From assembly GCA_018268995.1 (NCBI GenBank), contig JAFDVL010000121.1:1-44201 (forward strand): a stretch of DNA of 44,201 nt. The letters are read 5' to 3'. Positions 8,539-16,490 of this stretch are shown here, in pieces. Within the stretch, counting starts at the first letter, position 1; the number at the start of each line of letters is the position of its first letter. The DNA is from Acidobacteriota bacterium. Its GTDB lineage: Bacteria > Acidobacteriota > Blastocatellia > RBC074. The position numbers and the translations under genes are program-made. Under the pieces are notes generated by a model that ran no database searches, had not been told where the DNA came from, and saw only the letters and a list, made by a program, of their open reading frames with translations.

Positions 8539-9287
8539 TTTTCGATTTGATGCTCCCAGACTTTCGCAAATTTCAGAAACACACTGTATGCCGTCTGCAT
8601 CGCAATAATCAATCCTTGCACGCCATCGCGAAAGCCCTGTTTCAGCAGGTACGTCCGCACAAAGGCTGCTAACGGCACGACCAGCAAATCAATGGCGCGA
8701 ACACGCTTGCCATGCTTGTACAAATACTCTGCGGCCAGCGTTGTGTACCGATCCATGACCAGTTGATGATCGCTCAAATTGCGTTTGGTGTAATGCAACA
8801 ATTCGCCCGGCAGAATTTCAATGCGCCCGCGCACGTGAGCGACTTCGTGTGGCGACACGCCGTCCCAATAGCTCGCCGCTTTGCGATACAGTCGCATTTG
8901 ATAATCGGGATACCACCCCGAATGCGCAATCCAACGACCAAGATACTGCGTGCGCCGCGCAATGCGAAAACCATCGGGCAGCGTTGCAGGATCGCGTTCG
9001 CGCAAAGCTTGAATCGAAGCTTTCAGTTCGGGCGTGACCACCTCATCCGCATCCATCCACAAAATCCAATCGCCTGTCGTTTTGGAATCCGAAAACTCGT
9101 GCTTGTCTTTGTAGCCGCGAAATGGATGCTGGAAGATTTTGTCCGTGTAGCGGCGCGCGATCTCTACCGTGCGGTCGGTGGAATCAGAATCTACGATCAC
9201 GATTTCGTCCACAAAATCGAGCGATTCACACACGGCAGCGATGTTGTCTTCTTCGTTGTAGACGTTGATTTTGGCGGAGATTTTCAT
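8535..9287 (-). CDS. Family 2 glycosyltransferase (WaaE/KdtX-like)
   Basis: A 250-residue GT-A fold transferase. It starts MKISAKINVYNEEDNIAAVC, then VDEIVIVDSDSTDRTVEIAR, and carries the DxD-like WILWMDADEVV near residues 74-84. The downstream motif ARRTQYLGRWIAHSGWYPDY matches lipopolysaccharide core beta-1,4-glucosyltransferases of the WaaE type. It probably adds a sugar to an envelope glycolipid at the cytoplasmic membrane face. It overlaps both neighbours by 4 bases (ATGA at 9284-9287 and 8535-8538), so three consecutive genes look translationally coupled. Confidence 0.88.
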   Translation of the reverse strand: MKISAKINVYNEEDNIAAVCESLDFVDEIVIVDSDSTDRTVEIARRYTDKIFQHPFRGYKDKHEFSDSKTTGDWILWMDADEVVTPELKASIQALRERDPATLPDGFRIARRTQYLGRWIAHSGWYPDYQMRLYRKAASYWDGVSPHEVAHVRGRIEILPGELLHYTKRNLSDHQLVMDRYTTLAAEYLYKHGKRVRAIDLLVVPLAAFVRTYLLKQGFRDGVQGLIIAMQTAYSVFLKFAKVWEHQIEK

Positions 9288-9835
9288 ACGGAGCGGAGAA
9301 TGACCTCGCTTATCTTGATGCGCAAGTGCGGTTCATCATTTTCATTCGCCTGACAATACTTCACATTCGCCATCGCCAGTTTCAGGTTCAATAAATCCAG
9401 CGGCACAAGATGTTCGTCCTGCAACTCCGCAATCGCTGCATCAGAGGCAAAATTCAACGGACAAAAATCAATTTCCTGCGCGCCATCATCCGCTTCGTAG
9501 AGCAATGGCAATCCTTGCGTACGACAAATCAACGGGCGCGATTCATAGACCGAGCAGAGATTGTCCACCAGCAATGGACACGCGACCAGTTCGCCTTTCG
9601 CTTCACGTTCTTTGACATCTTCAGCCTGCTGACGAATGCGCCCTTGCTGATCTTCGGGCAACGCGGCGATAGCTTCGGTCAGCACTGCGGCTTCGACTGC
9701 AAAAACGGACAAGTTATGATGACAGCAGCCGCTGCATCCCGCGCCGCATTGCAAATGCGCTTGGTAACGTTCATTGAGTTGCGACGTTAACTCATCAACG
9801 CCCTCGATGAGTTGCCGATACATTTCGAGACTCAT
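9284..9835 (-). CDS. YkgJ-family cysteine cluster protein
   Basis: A 183-residue protein with the YkgJ/CxxCxxCC signature: CGAGCSGCCHHNLSVF near residues 31-46, then CPLLVDNLCSVYESRPLICR with further cysteines near 81-100 and a late FCPLNF. The family is predicted to bind zinc or an iron-sulfur cluster; its job is unknown, although members often sit in glycan and lipid A gene clusters. It is the first gene of the coupled glycan block, 74 bases downstream of uvrA. An alternative ATG lies four codons downstream. Confidence 0.88.
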   Translation of the reverse strand: MSLEMYRQLIEGVDELTSQLNERYQAHLQCGAGCSGCCHHNLSVFAVEAAVLTEAIAALPEDQQGRIRQQAEDVKEREAKGELVACPLLVDNLCSVYESRPLICRTQGLPLLYEADDGAQEIDFCPLNFASDAAIAELQDEHLVPLDLLNLKLAMANVKYCQANENDEPHLRIKISEVILRSV

Positions 9836-9909
9836 ACATCTTCACCAATTGATTGAGGGGGCAAGCGTTTTTAGCGCCAGCGGCGCGGCATATTTATAGC
9901 ATTTATAGC

Positions 9910-12747
9910 TTATTTCCTCAGATGCCCGTTCAGCACAGCTTTTAATGCCTGTCCTGTAAACGATTTTTTGTTCTTCGCCACTTCTTCTGGCGTGCCTTCC
10001 GCGACGACGCGCCCGCCGCCTTCGCCGCCTTCTGGCCCTAGATCAATGATCCAATCCGCCGATTTCATCACGTCCAGATTATGCTCAATGATAATCACCG
10101 TGTTGCCCATCGTCACCAGCTTTTGCAGCACGTCAATTAACTTGCGCACGTCTTCAAAATGTAAGCCGGTTGTCGGCTCATCCAAAATGTACACCGTCCG
10201 TCCCGTCGCGCGTTTGGAGAGTTCTTTGGAAAGCTTGATGCGTTGCGCTTCGCCGCCTGACAACGTCGTCGCGGATTGACCCAGTTGCACATAGCCCAAA
10301 CCGACATCTATGAGGGTTTGCAGTTTTTGTTTGATCTGCGGGTGATTTTGCAGCGGTTCCAGCGCGTCTTCAATCGTCGTGTTCAGCAACTGCGCGATGT
10401 TCTTGCCCTGATAACGAACCTCCAGTGTTTCGCGGTTGTATCGTAATCCGCGACAAACTTCGCAGGTCACGTACACATCCGGCAGGAAATTCATTTCGAT
10501 TCGTTTGACGCCATCGCCCTGACAGGCTTCGCAACGCCCGCCCTTGACGTTGAAGGAAAATCGCCCCGGCTTGTAGCCTCGCTCTTTGCTTTCGGGCAGC
10601 ATCGCATACAACTCGCGAATTGGGGTGAACAATCCTGTGTACGTTGCCGGATTTGAGCGCGGCGTGCGGCCAATCGGGGACTGGTCAATTTCGATGATCT
10701 TGTCAATGTTTTCCAGGCCTTCGATGGTTTTGTGCGCGCCCGGTTCGGCCAGACTGCGATAGAGTTTGCGCGCAATCGAACGATACAAAATATCTTCGAC
10801 CAGCGTTGATTTGCCAGAGCCGGAAACGCCCGTGACGACAGTCAACAGGCCAAGTGGGAACGTCACGTCAAGATGCTTCAGATTATGCTCTGTCGCATCG
10901 CGGACGGTTAGGTGTTTACCGTTGGGCGAACGGCGTTGCGGTGGAATCTGGATCGTGGTTTCCCCCGATAAATATTTTCCCGTCAGCGAGGCTTCGACCT
11001 TTTCGATGTCGGCGGGTTTGCCGACTGCGACAACTTCGCCGCCGTGTGTGCCTGCGGCGGGGCCAAGGTCTACGATGTAATCGGCGCGTCGCATCGTGTC
11101 TTCATCGTGTTCGACGACGACGACTGTGTTGCCGATGTCACGCAGCTTTTGCAGTGTGTCCAGCAATTTCTGATTATCGCGCGGATGCAGGCCGATGGAA
11201 GGTTCATCCAGCACGTACAGCACGCCGCGCAGTTGCGAACCAATTTGTGTGGCCAGTCGAATGCGTTGCCCTTCGCCGCCTGACAAGGTCGCCGATGGGC
11301 GATCCAGCGTCAGGTAGCCCAGTCCCACTGCTTGCAGGAAACTCAGCCGATCCCGAATTTCTTTCAGAATGCGTCCGGCAATAATTTCTTCGCGGGCATT
11401 GAGTTTCAGCTTGGCGAATGCCTTGGCGGCATCAATCAAGGTCAATGCTGTGCATTCTGCAATCGAAAGCCCATTGACACGAACCGCCAGCGACTCTGGT
11501 CGCAATCGCTGCCCCTGACACTCGGAACATTTGACCGAAGCAATGTAATCATCGAACTGCGTGCGCGGCGTTTCGCCATCTTCGCCCTTCGCGATTTCGG
11601 CTGACGCGCGATCCAGTTGATCTTGCAACCATTGTTTCACGCCTTTCCATTGCGATTGATATTTGTACGAGCCGTGATGAAACGTTAGCGTATCTGACAA
11701 GCCAAAGAAGTATCCATCGCGCACCTTTTTCGGTAACTTTTCAAACGGCGTGTCTTCCGAAATTTTGAAATGGCGCGCAATCGCCAGCAAGCCTTCTTTC
11801 AGGTAAAAATCCAAATAGGAGTTGTCGAAGAACGTCATTTTGCCGATGGGCACGGATTCGTCTACGACCAGTTTCAGCGGATTAACTTCCAACTTGCTGC
11901 CGATGCCGTGACATTCTTTGCAAGCTCCGAAGGCCGAATTGAACGAGAAGGAACGCGGTTCCAGTTGCGGAATCGAAACGCCACAATTCACGCACGCCAT
12001 CCGCTCGGAATACATTTTTTCCTCGCCGTCCACGACAGAAACGATGACGACTCCATCGGTCAACTTCGTAGCGATTTTGACGGCTTCTTCCAACCGATGC
12101 CCAACGCCATCTTTAATCATCAGGCGATCTACGACGACATCAATCGTATGATTCTTGCGCTTGTCCAGCTTGATTTCATCATCCAGCGAAAGCATCTCGC
12201 CATCAATTCGCGCCCGCGTGAAACCACTGGTGCGCAGGTTTTCAATTTCCTTCTTGAACTCGCCTTTTCGTCCACGCACCAGCGGAGCCAGAATCATCAC
12301 CCGTTCGCCATGTGGCAGTTCGCGGATGCTGTGAATAATTTGATCAGTGGATTGCCGCGCAATTGGAGAACCGCACAGATGACAATGCGGCAGCCCAATC
12401 GAAGAAAACAGCAGGCGCAGGTAATCGTAAATTTCCGTCACCGTCCCGACGGTCGAACGCGGGCTGCGCGAAGTCGTTTTCTGCTCAATCGAAATCGCTG
12501 GCGAAAGCCCTTCGACAGAATCTACATCGGGCTTTTCCAGTTGTTCGAGAAATTGCCGCGCATACGCCGACAAGGACTCAACATAGCGGCGCTGACCCTC
12601 AGCATAAATCGTATCAAACGCGAGCGATGATTTCCCAGAACCGCTCAGCCCCGTGATGACCGTTAACTGGTTGCGCGGAATTTCGACACTGATATTTTTG
12701 AGATTATGTTGGCGTGCGCCCCGCACTGAAATTTTCGTAATAGCCAT
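9910..12747 (-). CDS. uvrA: Excinuclease ABC subunit A
   Basis: A 945-residue UvrA, the damage-sensing ATPase of nucleotide excision repair. Both ABC modules are intact: first Walker A GLSGSGKSS near residue 31 with its LSGGEGQRIRLA signature, second Walker A GVSGSGKST and LSGGEAQRIKLSKEL. Zinc-binding cysteine sets are visible at CHLCG, CVNCG..CKECHG and CEACQG..CEVCRG. The ATG at 12747 starts at the family-typical MAITKISVRGARQHNL; a TTG six codons upstream is possible. A good promoter (TTGCCC-17-TAGAAT, 12793-12821) precedes it. No LexA-type box was recognised. It heads the minus-strand run that continues into the glycan genes. Confidence 0.98.
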   Translation of the reverse strand: MAITKISVRGARQHNLKNISVEIPRNQLTVITGLSGSGKSSLAFDTIYAEGQRRYVESLSAYARQFLEQLEKPDVDSVEGLSPAISIEQKTTSRSPRSTVGTVTEIYDYLRLLFSSIGLPHCHLCGSPIARQSTDQIIHSIRELPHGERVMILAPLVRGRKGEFKKEIENLRTSGFTRARIDGEMLSLDDEIKLDKRKNHTIDVVVDRLMIKDGVGHRLEEAVKIATKLTDGVVIVSVVDGEEKMYSERMACVNCGVSIPQLEPRSFSFNSAFGACKECHGIGSKLEVNPLKLVVDESVPIGKMTFFDNSYLDFYLKEGLLAIARHFKISEDTPFEKLPKKVRDGYFFGLSDTLTFHHGSYKYQSQWKGVKQWLQDQLDRASAEIAKGEDGETPRTQFDDYIASVKCSECQGQRLRPESLAVRVNGLSIAECTALTLIDAAKAFAKLKLNAREEIIAGRILKEIRDRLSFLQAVGLGYLTLDRPSATLSGGEGQRIRLATQIGSQLRGVLYVLDEPSIGLHPRDNQKLLDTLQKLRDIGNTVVVVEHDEDTMRRADYIVDLGPAAGTHGGEVVAVGKPADIEKVEASLTGKYLSGETTIQIPPQRRSPNGKHLTVRDATEHNLKHLDVTFPLGLLTVVTGVSGSGKSTLVEDILYRSIARKLYRSLAEPGAHKTIEGLENIDKIIEIDQSPIGRTPRSNPATYTGLFTPIRELYAMLPESKERGYKPGRFSFNVKGGRCEACQGDGVKRIEMNFLPDVYVTCEVCRGLRYNRETLEVRYQGKNIAQLLNTTIEDALEPLQNHPQIKQKLQTLIDVGLGYVQLGQSATTLSGGEAQRIKLSKELSKRATGRTVYILDEPTTGLHFEDVRKLIDVLQKLVTMGNTVIIIEHNLDVMKSADWIIDLGPEGGEGGGRVVAEGTPEEVAKNKKSFTGQALKAVLNGHLRK

Positions 12748-12792
12748 ATAGATTGATTTCGGCAAATTATTGGATATGAGTGCAAATGCCAG

Positions 12793-12821
12793 ATTCTAGC
12801 GAACGGGGAAGGGATGGGCAA
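12793..12821 (-). promoter_or_regulatory. uvrA promoter
   Basis: Reading the minus strand, TTGCCC (12821-12816), a 17-base spacer and TAGAAT (12798-12793) form a sigma-70-like promoter. It leaves a leader of about 40 bases before the uvrA ATG at 12747 and faces away from the Panacea-pair promoter. Confidence 0.55.
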
Positions 12822-12838
12822 GACAGCAAAAAATGCTT

Positions 12839-12859
12839 CTTGCAAAATCATATTGCAAG
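12839..12859. promoter_or_regulatory. Palindrome over the -35 box of the toxin-antitoxin promoter
   Basis: CTTGCAA (12839-12845), 7 bases, TTGCAAG (12853-12859): a perfect inverted repeat whose right arm contains the -35 hexamer TTGCAA. It is placed as an operator would be, and could act on this promoter or on the divergent uvrA side. Confidence 0.5.
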
Positions 12860-12881
12860 GAAAACGAAAGGATACTATAAT
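12853..12881 (+). promoter_or_regulatory. Promoter of the Panacea-type pair
   Basis: TTGCAA (12853-12858), a 17-base spacer and a perfect TATAAT (12876-12881). Transcription would begin near 12888, about 36 bases before the antitoxin ATG. Confidence 0.65.
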
Positions 12882-12888
12882 TCGATCT

Positions 12889-12904
12889 GTTTCATAGGTG
12901 AAAC
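12889..12904. promoter_or_regulatory. Palindrome at the transcription start of the pair
   Basis: GTTTCA-TAGG-TGAAAC is a perfect inverted repeat placed just after the -10 box, where repressor binding would block initiation. It is a candidate autoregulatory operator, or a hairpin in the 5' leader. Confidence 0.45.
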
Positions 12905-12923
12905 GATTTTAATGGAGTGAATC

Positions 12924-13358
12924 ATGGCAAACGCATTCGATGTTGCTGCATACATTTTGAGTAAGACAGGGGCAATCACAACGATGAAGTTACAAAAGCT
13001 TGTTTACTATTCACAAGCCTGGTCGTTGGTTTGGGATGATGCTCCTCTTTTCTCAAACCCTATTCAAGCATGGGCAAATGGGCCTGTGGTTCCTGATCTT
13101 TATTTTAAGTATAAAGGGCAATACAAGCTTTCGTCTTGCGAAGGGAATGTTGAAGTTCTTACCCCTAACCAGAAAGAGACAGTTGATTCTGTCCTAAAAT
13201 TTTATGGGGACAAAACTTCTCAGTGGTTAAGTGACCTTACTCATCGAGAAGACCCTTGGCTGATTGCACGTGAAGGGCTGAGCTTAGGGGAGCGAGGCGA
13301 TAAAGAAATTACTCTTGACGATATGCTTGAATACTACTCAAAAATTTCCTTATCTTGA
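12924..13358 (+). CDS. Panacea-domain (DUF4065/SocA-like) antitoxin
   Basis: A 144-residue protein spanning almost exactly one Panacea domain: FDVAAYILSKTG near the N-terminus, then MKLQKLVYYSQAWSLVWDD, the hallmark of SocA/GepA/DUF4065 proteins, and IQAWANGPVVPDLYFKYKG. Published work on Panacea domains shows that they act as antitoxins against many unrelated toxins. ATG at 12924 follows ATGGAGTG, giving a GGAG site. The gene has a strong promoter and two palindromes upstream and is followed after six bases by an unrelated small gene. It is the only plus-strand island between long minus-strand runs and is more AT-rich than its neighbours, suggesting acquisition. Confidence 0.87.
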   Translation: MANAFDVAAYILSKTGAITTMKLQKLVYYSQAWSLVWDDAPLFSNPIQAWANGPVVPDLYFKYKGQYKLSSCEGNVEVLTPNQKETVDSVLKFYGDKTSQWLSDLTHREDPWLIAREGLSLGERGDKEITLDDMLEYYSKISLS

Positions 13359-13364
13359 GGCTCC

Positions 13365-13811
13365 GTGGCAAAAAAGAATAAGCAGCCAAAGTACGTTCAG
13401 CAACCAAAAATTGAGAAGAAACCCGTTACAGAAAGTGAGACCAGCTTCAACCAAGCTCGTCCTGCTTGGCGTCTTTCCTTGCTACAGCTTGTTGACCCTT
13501 GGGGGTGGCACACCTTAGATCAGGCAAAATTGATTGAAATTCAGGGGAAATTAAGCGGTTTTGAAACGATGACTTGGAATGAAATCTTGGTAGTTGCCAA
13601 AAAGCAGCATCATTCTATTCCCGTTTCGGATCTAACAAAGAAGGCGCAAGGTCGCCTTCAGGACATCAAACAAGATGACGTTGACGAATTAATTTCTTTG
13701 CGCTTACAGGGCAAAGAACGAGTTTGGGGAATTAGAGAGGAGCAAGTATTGAAGCTGCTATGGTGGGACCCTGAACATGAAATTTGTCCATCTTTGTTGA
13801 AGAATACATAG
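13365..13811 (+). CDS. Putative toxin partner of the Panacea protein
   Basis: A 148-residue protein with a lysine-rich N-terminus, then PAWRLSLLQLVDPWGWHTL, TWNEILVVAKKQHHSIPVS, and a C-terminal half with KERVWGIREEQVLKLLWWDPEHEI. The start is GTG at 13365: GAGG (13357-13360, overlapping the antitoxin stop) is its ribosome-binding site, so translation is probably coupled. The family was not firmly recognised; the closing R-x-W-G...LLWWDPEH pattern recalls small RelE/ParE-like or related ribonuclease toxins, which is only an impression. Position directly after a Panacea gene is the main reason for the toxin call. Confidence 0.68.
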   Translation: MAKKNKQPKYVQQPKIEKKPVTESETSFNQARPAWRLSLLQLVDPWGWHTLDQAKLIEIQGKLSGFETMTWNEILVVAKKQHHSIPVSDLTKKAQGRLQDIKQDDVDELISLRLQGKERVWGIREEQVLKLLWWDPEHEICPSLLKNT

Positions 13812-13819
13812 ATATTCAA

Positions 13820-15499
13820 TCAGCCAGATAAAGACATCGCAATTCGATACAGCGTATTCCCACGCGCAATCAGCGCCTGATGACCGTCAGAAAATAGCTT
13901 GTCATTGCCACAAATGGCTGGATCAGAAATGACCTTCAATTCTGATGATCCTTTGCGATTCGCAAACAATTCCAATTCGTCGCGGTCGTTGAGGTGCAGG
14001 CAGACGCCACTCGCCAACACAGCAAAATTGATGTCGGTTAATGTCACGTCAGAGCAAACGCGCACATCATAGTCCGCAAAATTCTCGCCGAAGCGAAAGA
14101 TGAATTTGTCATACGCGCCGCTCTTTGCGGCAATCACAATCAGCACATTGCGCTCGGCTTTGGCGTCAATGATTTGATAGCCGTCGAGTTCTTTGAGGCG
14201 CGCTTGATAACAAACGCCGGAAGCGGGAAAAAACGAAGCGTAATACGCGCCGAGCAGATTCTGCATCGCTACGCCGTCGAAGAGTTGTGTCGCGTTCGGC
14301 AGCACGTTGCCGACGAGCTTGGCTGCAACCAGCAACTTATTGGGTAATTCGATAAAAGTGAGTTCAGACAGACTCGCGCCCGCTTTCATGTAGATGCGCC
14401 CATCATTCATCATCAATCGTTCACCGCGCACATCGGCTGGCACCTCAACGCCAGTCGAAAGATTCCGCACACGAAGTTGATTGCCCTCTAACCAAACGGC
14501 GATGACGTGATGTTGACGCAGTGTGATTGTGATTTTTGCGTCCGGGCAGGGAAGTGAATCAACACGCTTGCCACCCGCATAAATATTGGTTTTTGTGATC
14601 GTTAGGTTGTTTACGTGGGAAAGTATCTCGTCATCGAGCTCAAACAATTTTGTGATGACAAACTGATGGCTGCCCGTTTGTGGTTGCACTTGAATTGTAG
14701 CGAGCGTAATCGCCGCCTGCACATCTTCCGGCGGCGGCAACCGCTTGCCGTCTTCCAAAACTGCTTTGTACCAATCGCGCCAACTGGTCGGAATCACATC
14801 GAACGGCAAACACGCCGACGGCACAGTCACGGCTGGATTCAAAACCGAAACGTTCGCGCGCATCCGCGCATCCATCGTCGTCAATTTTTTGTGTGAGCCT
14901 TTGTATGGATGAATGCCGATGAACATTTGGAAGGAAACGACGGCGAACGAGAACCAATCGGAGCGTTCGTCAAATTGTTTCGCATGCCGATCTCGCACAC
15001 TTTCCATGAGGGCTGTCGCAGGGAACGAAGGCGTTTGATAACTGTCTACGTCAATGAAATACAACTCGTGGAAATCATCAGCGACGAGGAAATTCATCTC
15101 ATTCAAATCTACGAGCAGGATGTTTTGCTGGTGAATGTGGCGCACGCTTGCTTGCAAGTTGTGAACGAGTTGCAACACCACCTCCGGCGTCAGATTCGTG
15201 CGTTGGCGAAAGGCCTTTGGGAAGAGTTGGCACAGCGCGTACGCATCCTCAACGTGGCGCATCGTGTAGCCGACGGCGTTGTTCTGTGGATCGTAGATCA
15301 CATCTAGCGGGCGAATGATGTTGGTTTGCGTGAGGGCGGAAAGCTCTTGCAACTTGGCGCGCGGGATCATTTGTTGTGGATCGGCATAGACTTTATAGGC
15401 CGTTGCGCCTTTGACGTACACCGAACCTTGACCGCCTGCTGCTTTGAAATCGGCTTGCGTTAGTGTGATTTCTGTTTTGTTTGAGAGATAGAACTTCAT
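13820..15499 (-). CDS. YegI-like protein kinase with extra C-terminal domain
   Basis: A 559-residue protein. Residues 1-290 are a divergent Ser/Thr-kinase fold: glycine loop GGQGSVY (22-28), ATP lysine K36, likely helix-C E52, catalytic loop VDLNEMNFLV with D131 and N136 in place of a canonical HRD, and metal-binding FIDVDSY with D150 replacing DFG. SDWFSFAVVSFQMFIG..PY is the helix F region. The DxNxxNFLV / IDxDSxQ pair is typical of YegI-type kinases found with vWA (TerY/YegL) and PP2C proteins. About 270 beta-rich residues follow, without recognised motifs or a membrane segment. The ATG at 15499 was chosen: upstream codons lie in a repeat. It is the last gene of the NAD/ADP-ribose cluster; no PP2C phosphatase is present. 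Confidence 0.8.
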   Translation of the reverse strand: MKFYLSNKTEITLTQADFKAAGGQGSVYVKGATAYKVYADPQQMIPRAKLQELSALTQTNIIRPLDVIYDPQNNAVGYTMRHVEDAYALCQLFPKAFRQRTNLTPEVVLQLVHNLQASVRHIHQQNILLVDLNEMNFLVADDFHELYFIDVDSYQTPSFPATALMESVRDRHAKQFDERSDWFSFAVVSFQMFIGIHPYKGSHKKLTTMDARMRANVSVLNPAVTVPSACLPFDVIPTSWRDWYKAVLEDGKRLPPPEDVQAAITLATIQVQPQTGSHQFVITKLFELDDEILSHVNNLTITKTNIYAGGKRVDSLPCPDAKITITLRQHHVIAVWLEGNQLRVRNLSTGVEVPADVRGERLMMNDGRIYMKAGASLSELTFIELPNKLLVAAKLVGNVLPNATQLFDGVAMQNLLGAYYASFFPASGVCYQARLKELDGYQIIDAKAERNVLIVIAAKSGAYDKFIFRFGENFADYDVRVCSDVTLTDINFAVLASGVCLHLNDRDELELFANRKGSSELKVISDPAICGNDKLFSDGHQALIARGNTLYRIAMSLSG

Positions 15500-15505
15500 A
15501 AGAAA

Positions 15506-15654
15506 GCCTGCGGATGCAGGCGGCAAGAATAAAGCCCAGGGTGAAGGCGATAGCCGGAACCCTGGGATAGCAAAACCAATACCCTTAGCCCACGAAGGTG
15601 GGCGATAGATGTTGTCGTGATTCTTGCCTACGGCTGTCGCCCGACTTCGCGGGC
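15506..15654. repeat. Multi-branched palindromic repeat element
   Basis: Five nested or serial stems: GCCTGC/GCAGGC (15506-15521), outer arms GGCAAGAAT (15522-15530) and ATTCTTGCC (15620-15628), inside them CCCAGGGT/ACCCTGGG (15535-15566) and GCCCAC/GTGGGC (15588-15603), then GCCCG/CGGGC (15639-15654). The outer arms close a three-way or four-way junction. It fills the vWA-kinase intergenic space and probably forms a structured RNA in the transcript. Similar 'cccagggt..accctggg' elements are scattered in genomes of several phyla (recalled). Confidence 0.7.
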
Positions 15655-15659
15655 TGATC

Positions 15660-16400
15660 TCAAAATATTAATGAAGATGCCGTTCCCGATCCGAGCACCT
15701 GCGATTGCGCCAGAATGCTGCGCGAAAAGAAATCGGCAAGTTGTGCCAATGAATTCGCATCGGCCTTCTCGATTTCAATGTATTGTGTGAAACCAGCATC
15801 TTGATAAAACGCCCGTAAATATTGGCTGACTTGCTGATCCTGCACATTCACGCCAATCAATATCGAAACCAACGATTCGATGGCTTCGCTTTTGATCGCA
15901 GCTTGCATCGCTTTCTTGACGGCTTTGGCAGAAAGCTTGGAAGCGTTGTCGCAGCCATCTGTGATAACAAAGAGAATCGCATTTGCCGAGAAATTGCCTG
16001 CGACCAACCGTTGCCCGTAACTCGTCGTTGCCGTAATCACGTTTTCGGTCGCATCATACAACGCCGTAGCCCCACCCGAACGCAACGCATTTCCGTAATT
16101 CGCCAGATGACAGTTTTCGAGCAGTTTGAAGCCGTGAATTTCATCCAGGTGATCGTCGAATTGCACGAGTCGCAATAAAAGATTGTCGGCGCGCGGGCTG
16201 AATTTACAGGCTTGCACGATCTTTTTGATCGCGGCCTCCATTTCCAAACTGAAGCTCGCGGTGCTGCCGCTGACATCGCAGGCAATCGTCACAATCGTGT
16301 ATTCCGTCGCGCCTAAATCTTCGATGCGCGTCGCCGAATAGCCGTAGTTGCTGTTCGGCAAATCAATTTGGTCAAGTGTGATGTTGGTCAAAACTGGCAT
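15660..16400 (-). CDS. vWA-domain protein (TerY/YegL-like)
   Basis: A 246-residue soluble von Willebrand factor A protein. The MIDAS metal site is complete: D42-V-S44-G-S46 in ACDVSGSTASF, a threonine in SGGATALYDA, and an aspartate in FVITDGCDN. No signal peptide or transmembrane segment, so it is cytoplasmic, as are TerY/YegL proteins that pair with YegI-like kinases. The start ATG at 16400 has AGGAG at ideal distance; the 13 bases GGAGAACACTATG are identical to those at the nicotinamidase-like start. It is followed by the kinase gene. Inference: a MIDAS-dependent binding partner or substrate presenter for the kinase. Confidence 0.88.
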   Translation of the reverse strand: MPVLTNITLDQIDLPNSNYGYSATRIEDLGATEYTIVTIACDVSGSTASFSLEMEAAIKKIVQACKFSPRADNLLLRLVQFDDHLDEIHGFKLLENCHLANYGNALRSGGATALYDATENVITATTSYGQRLVAGNFSANAILFVITDGCDNASKLSAKAVKKAMQAAIKSEAIESLVSILIGVNVQDQQVSQYLRAFYQDAGFTQYIEIEKADANSLAQLADFFSRSILAQSQVLGSGTASSLIF

Positions 16401-16413
16401 AGTGTTCTCCTAT

Positions 16414-16486
16414 GGAGATGCTGGATGATGGATGCTAGCTGCTGGAAAAAAAAACTAGCATCCAGCATCCAGCATCTAGCATCTCC
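16414..16486. repeat. Hairpin of tandem GATGCTG-type units
   Basis: GGAGATGCTGGATGATGGATGCTAG-like arm (16414-16437) and its complement (16455-16486) enclose an A-rich loop. The right arm is made of near-tandem 7-base units (CATCCAG, CATCTAG). The stem has an asymmetric bulge because the arms contain different numbers of units. It lies between the nicotinamidase-like stop codon and the vWA ribosome-binding site and could stabilise or partly terminate the transcript. Confidence 0.65.
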
Positions 16487-16490
16487 CCAT

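Noticed and set aside
11770..12630. A long open frame antisense to uvrA (286 codons)
   Set aside because: Shadow of uvrA; arginine/asparagine-rich translation without motifs.
12748..12923. A LexA box for uvrA
   Set aside because: No match to a known SOS box was recognised; the palindromes are better explained by the toxin-antitoxin promoter.
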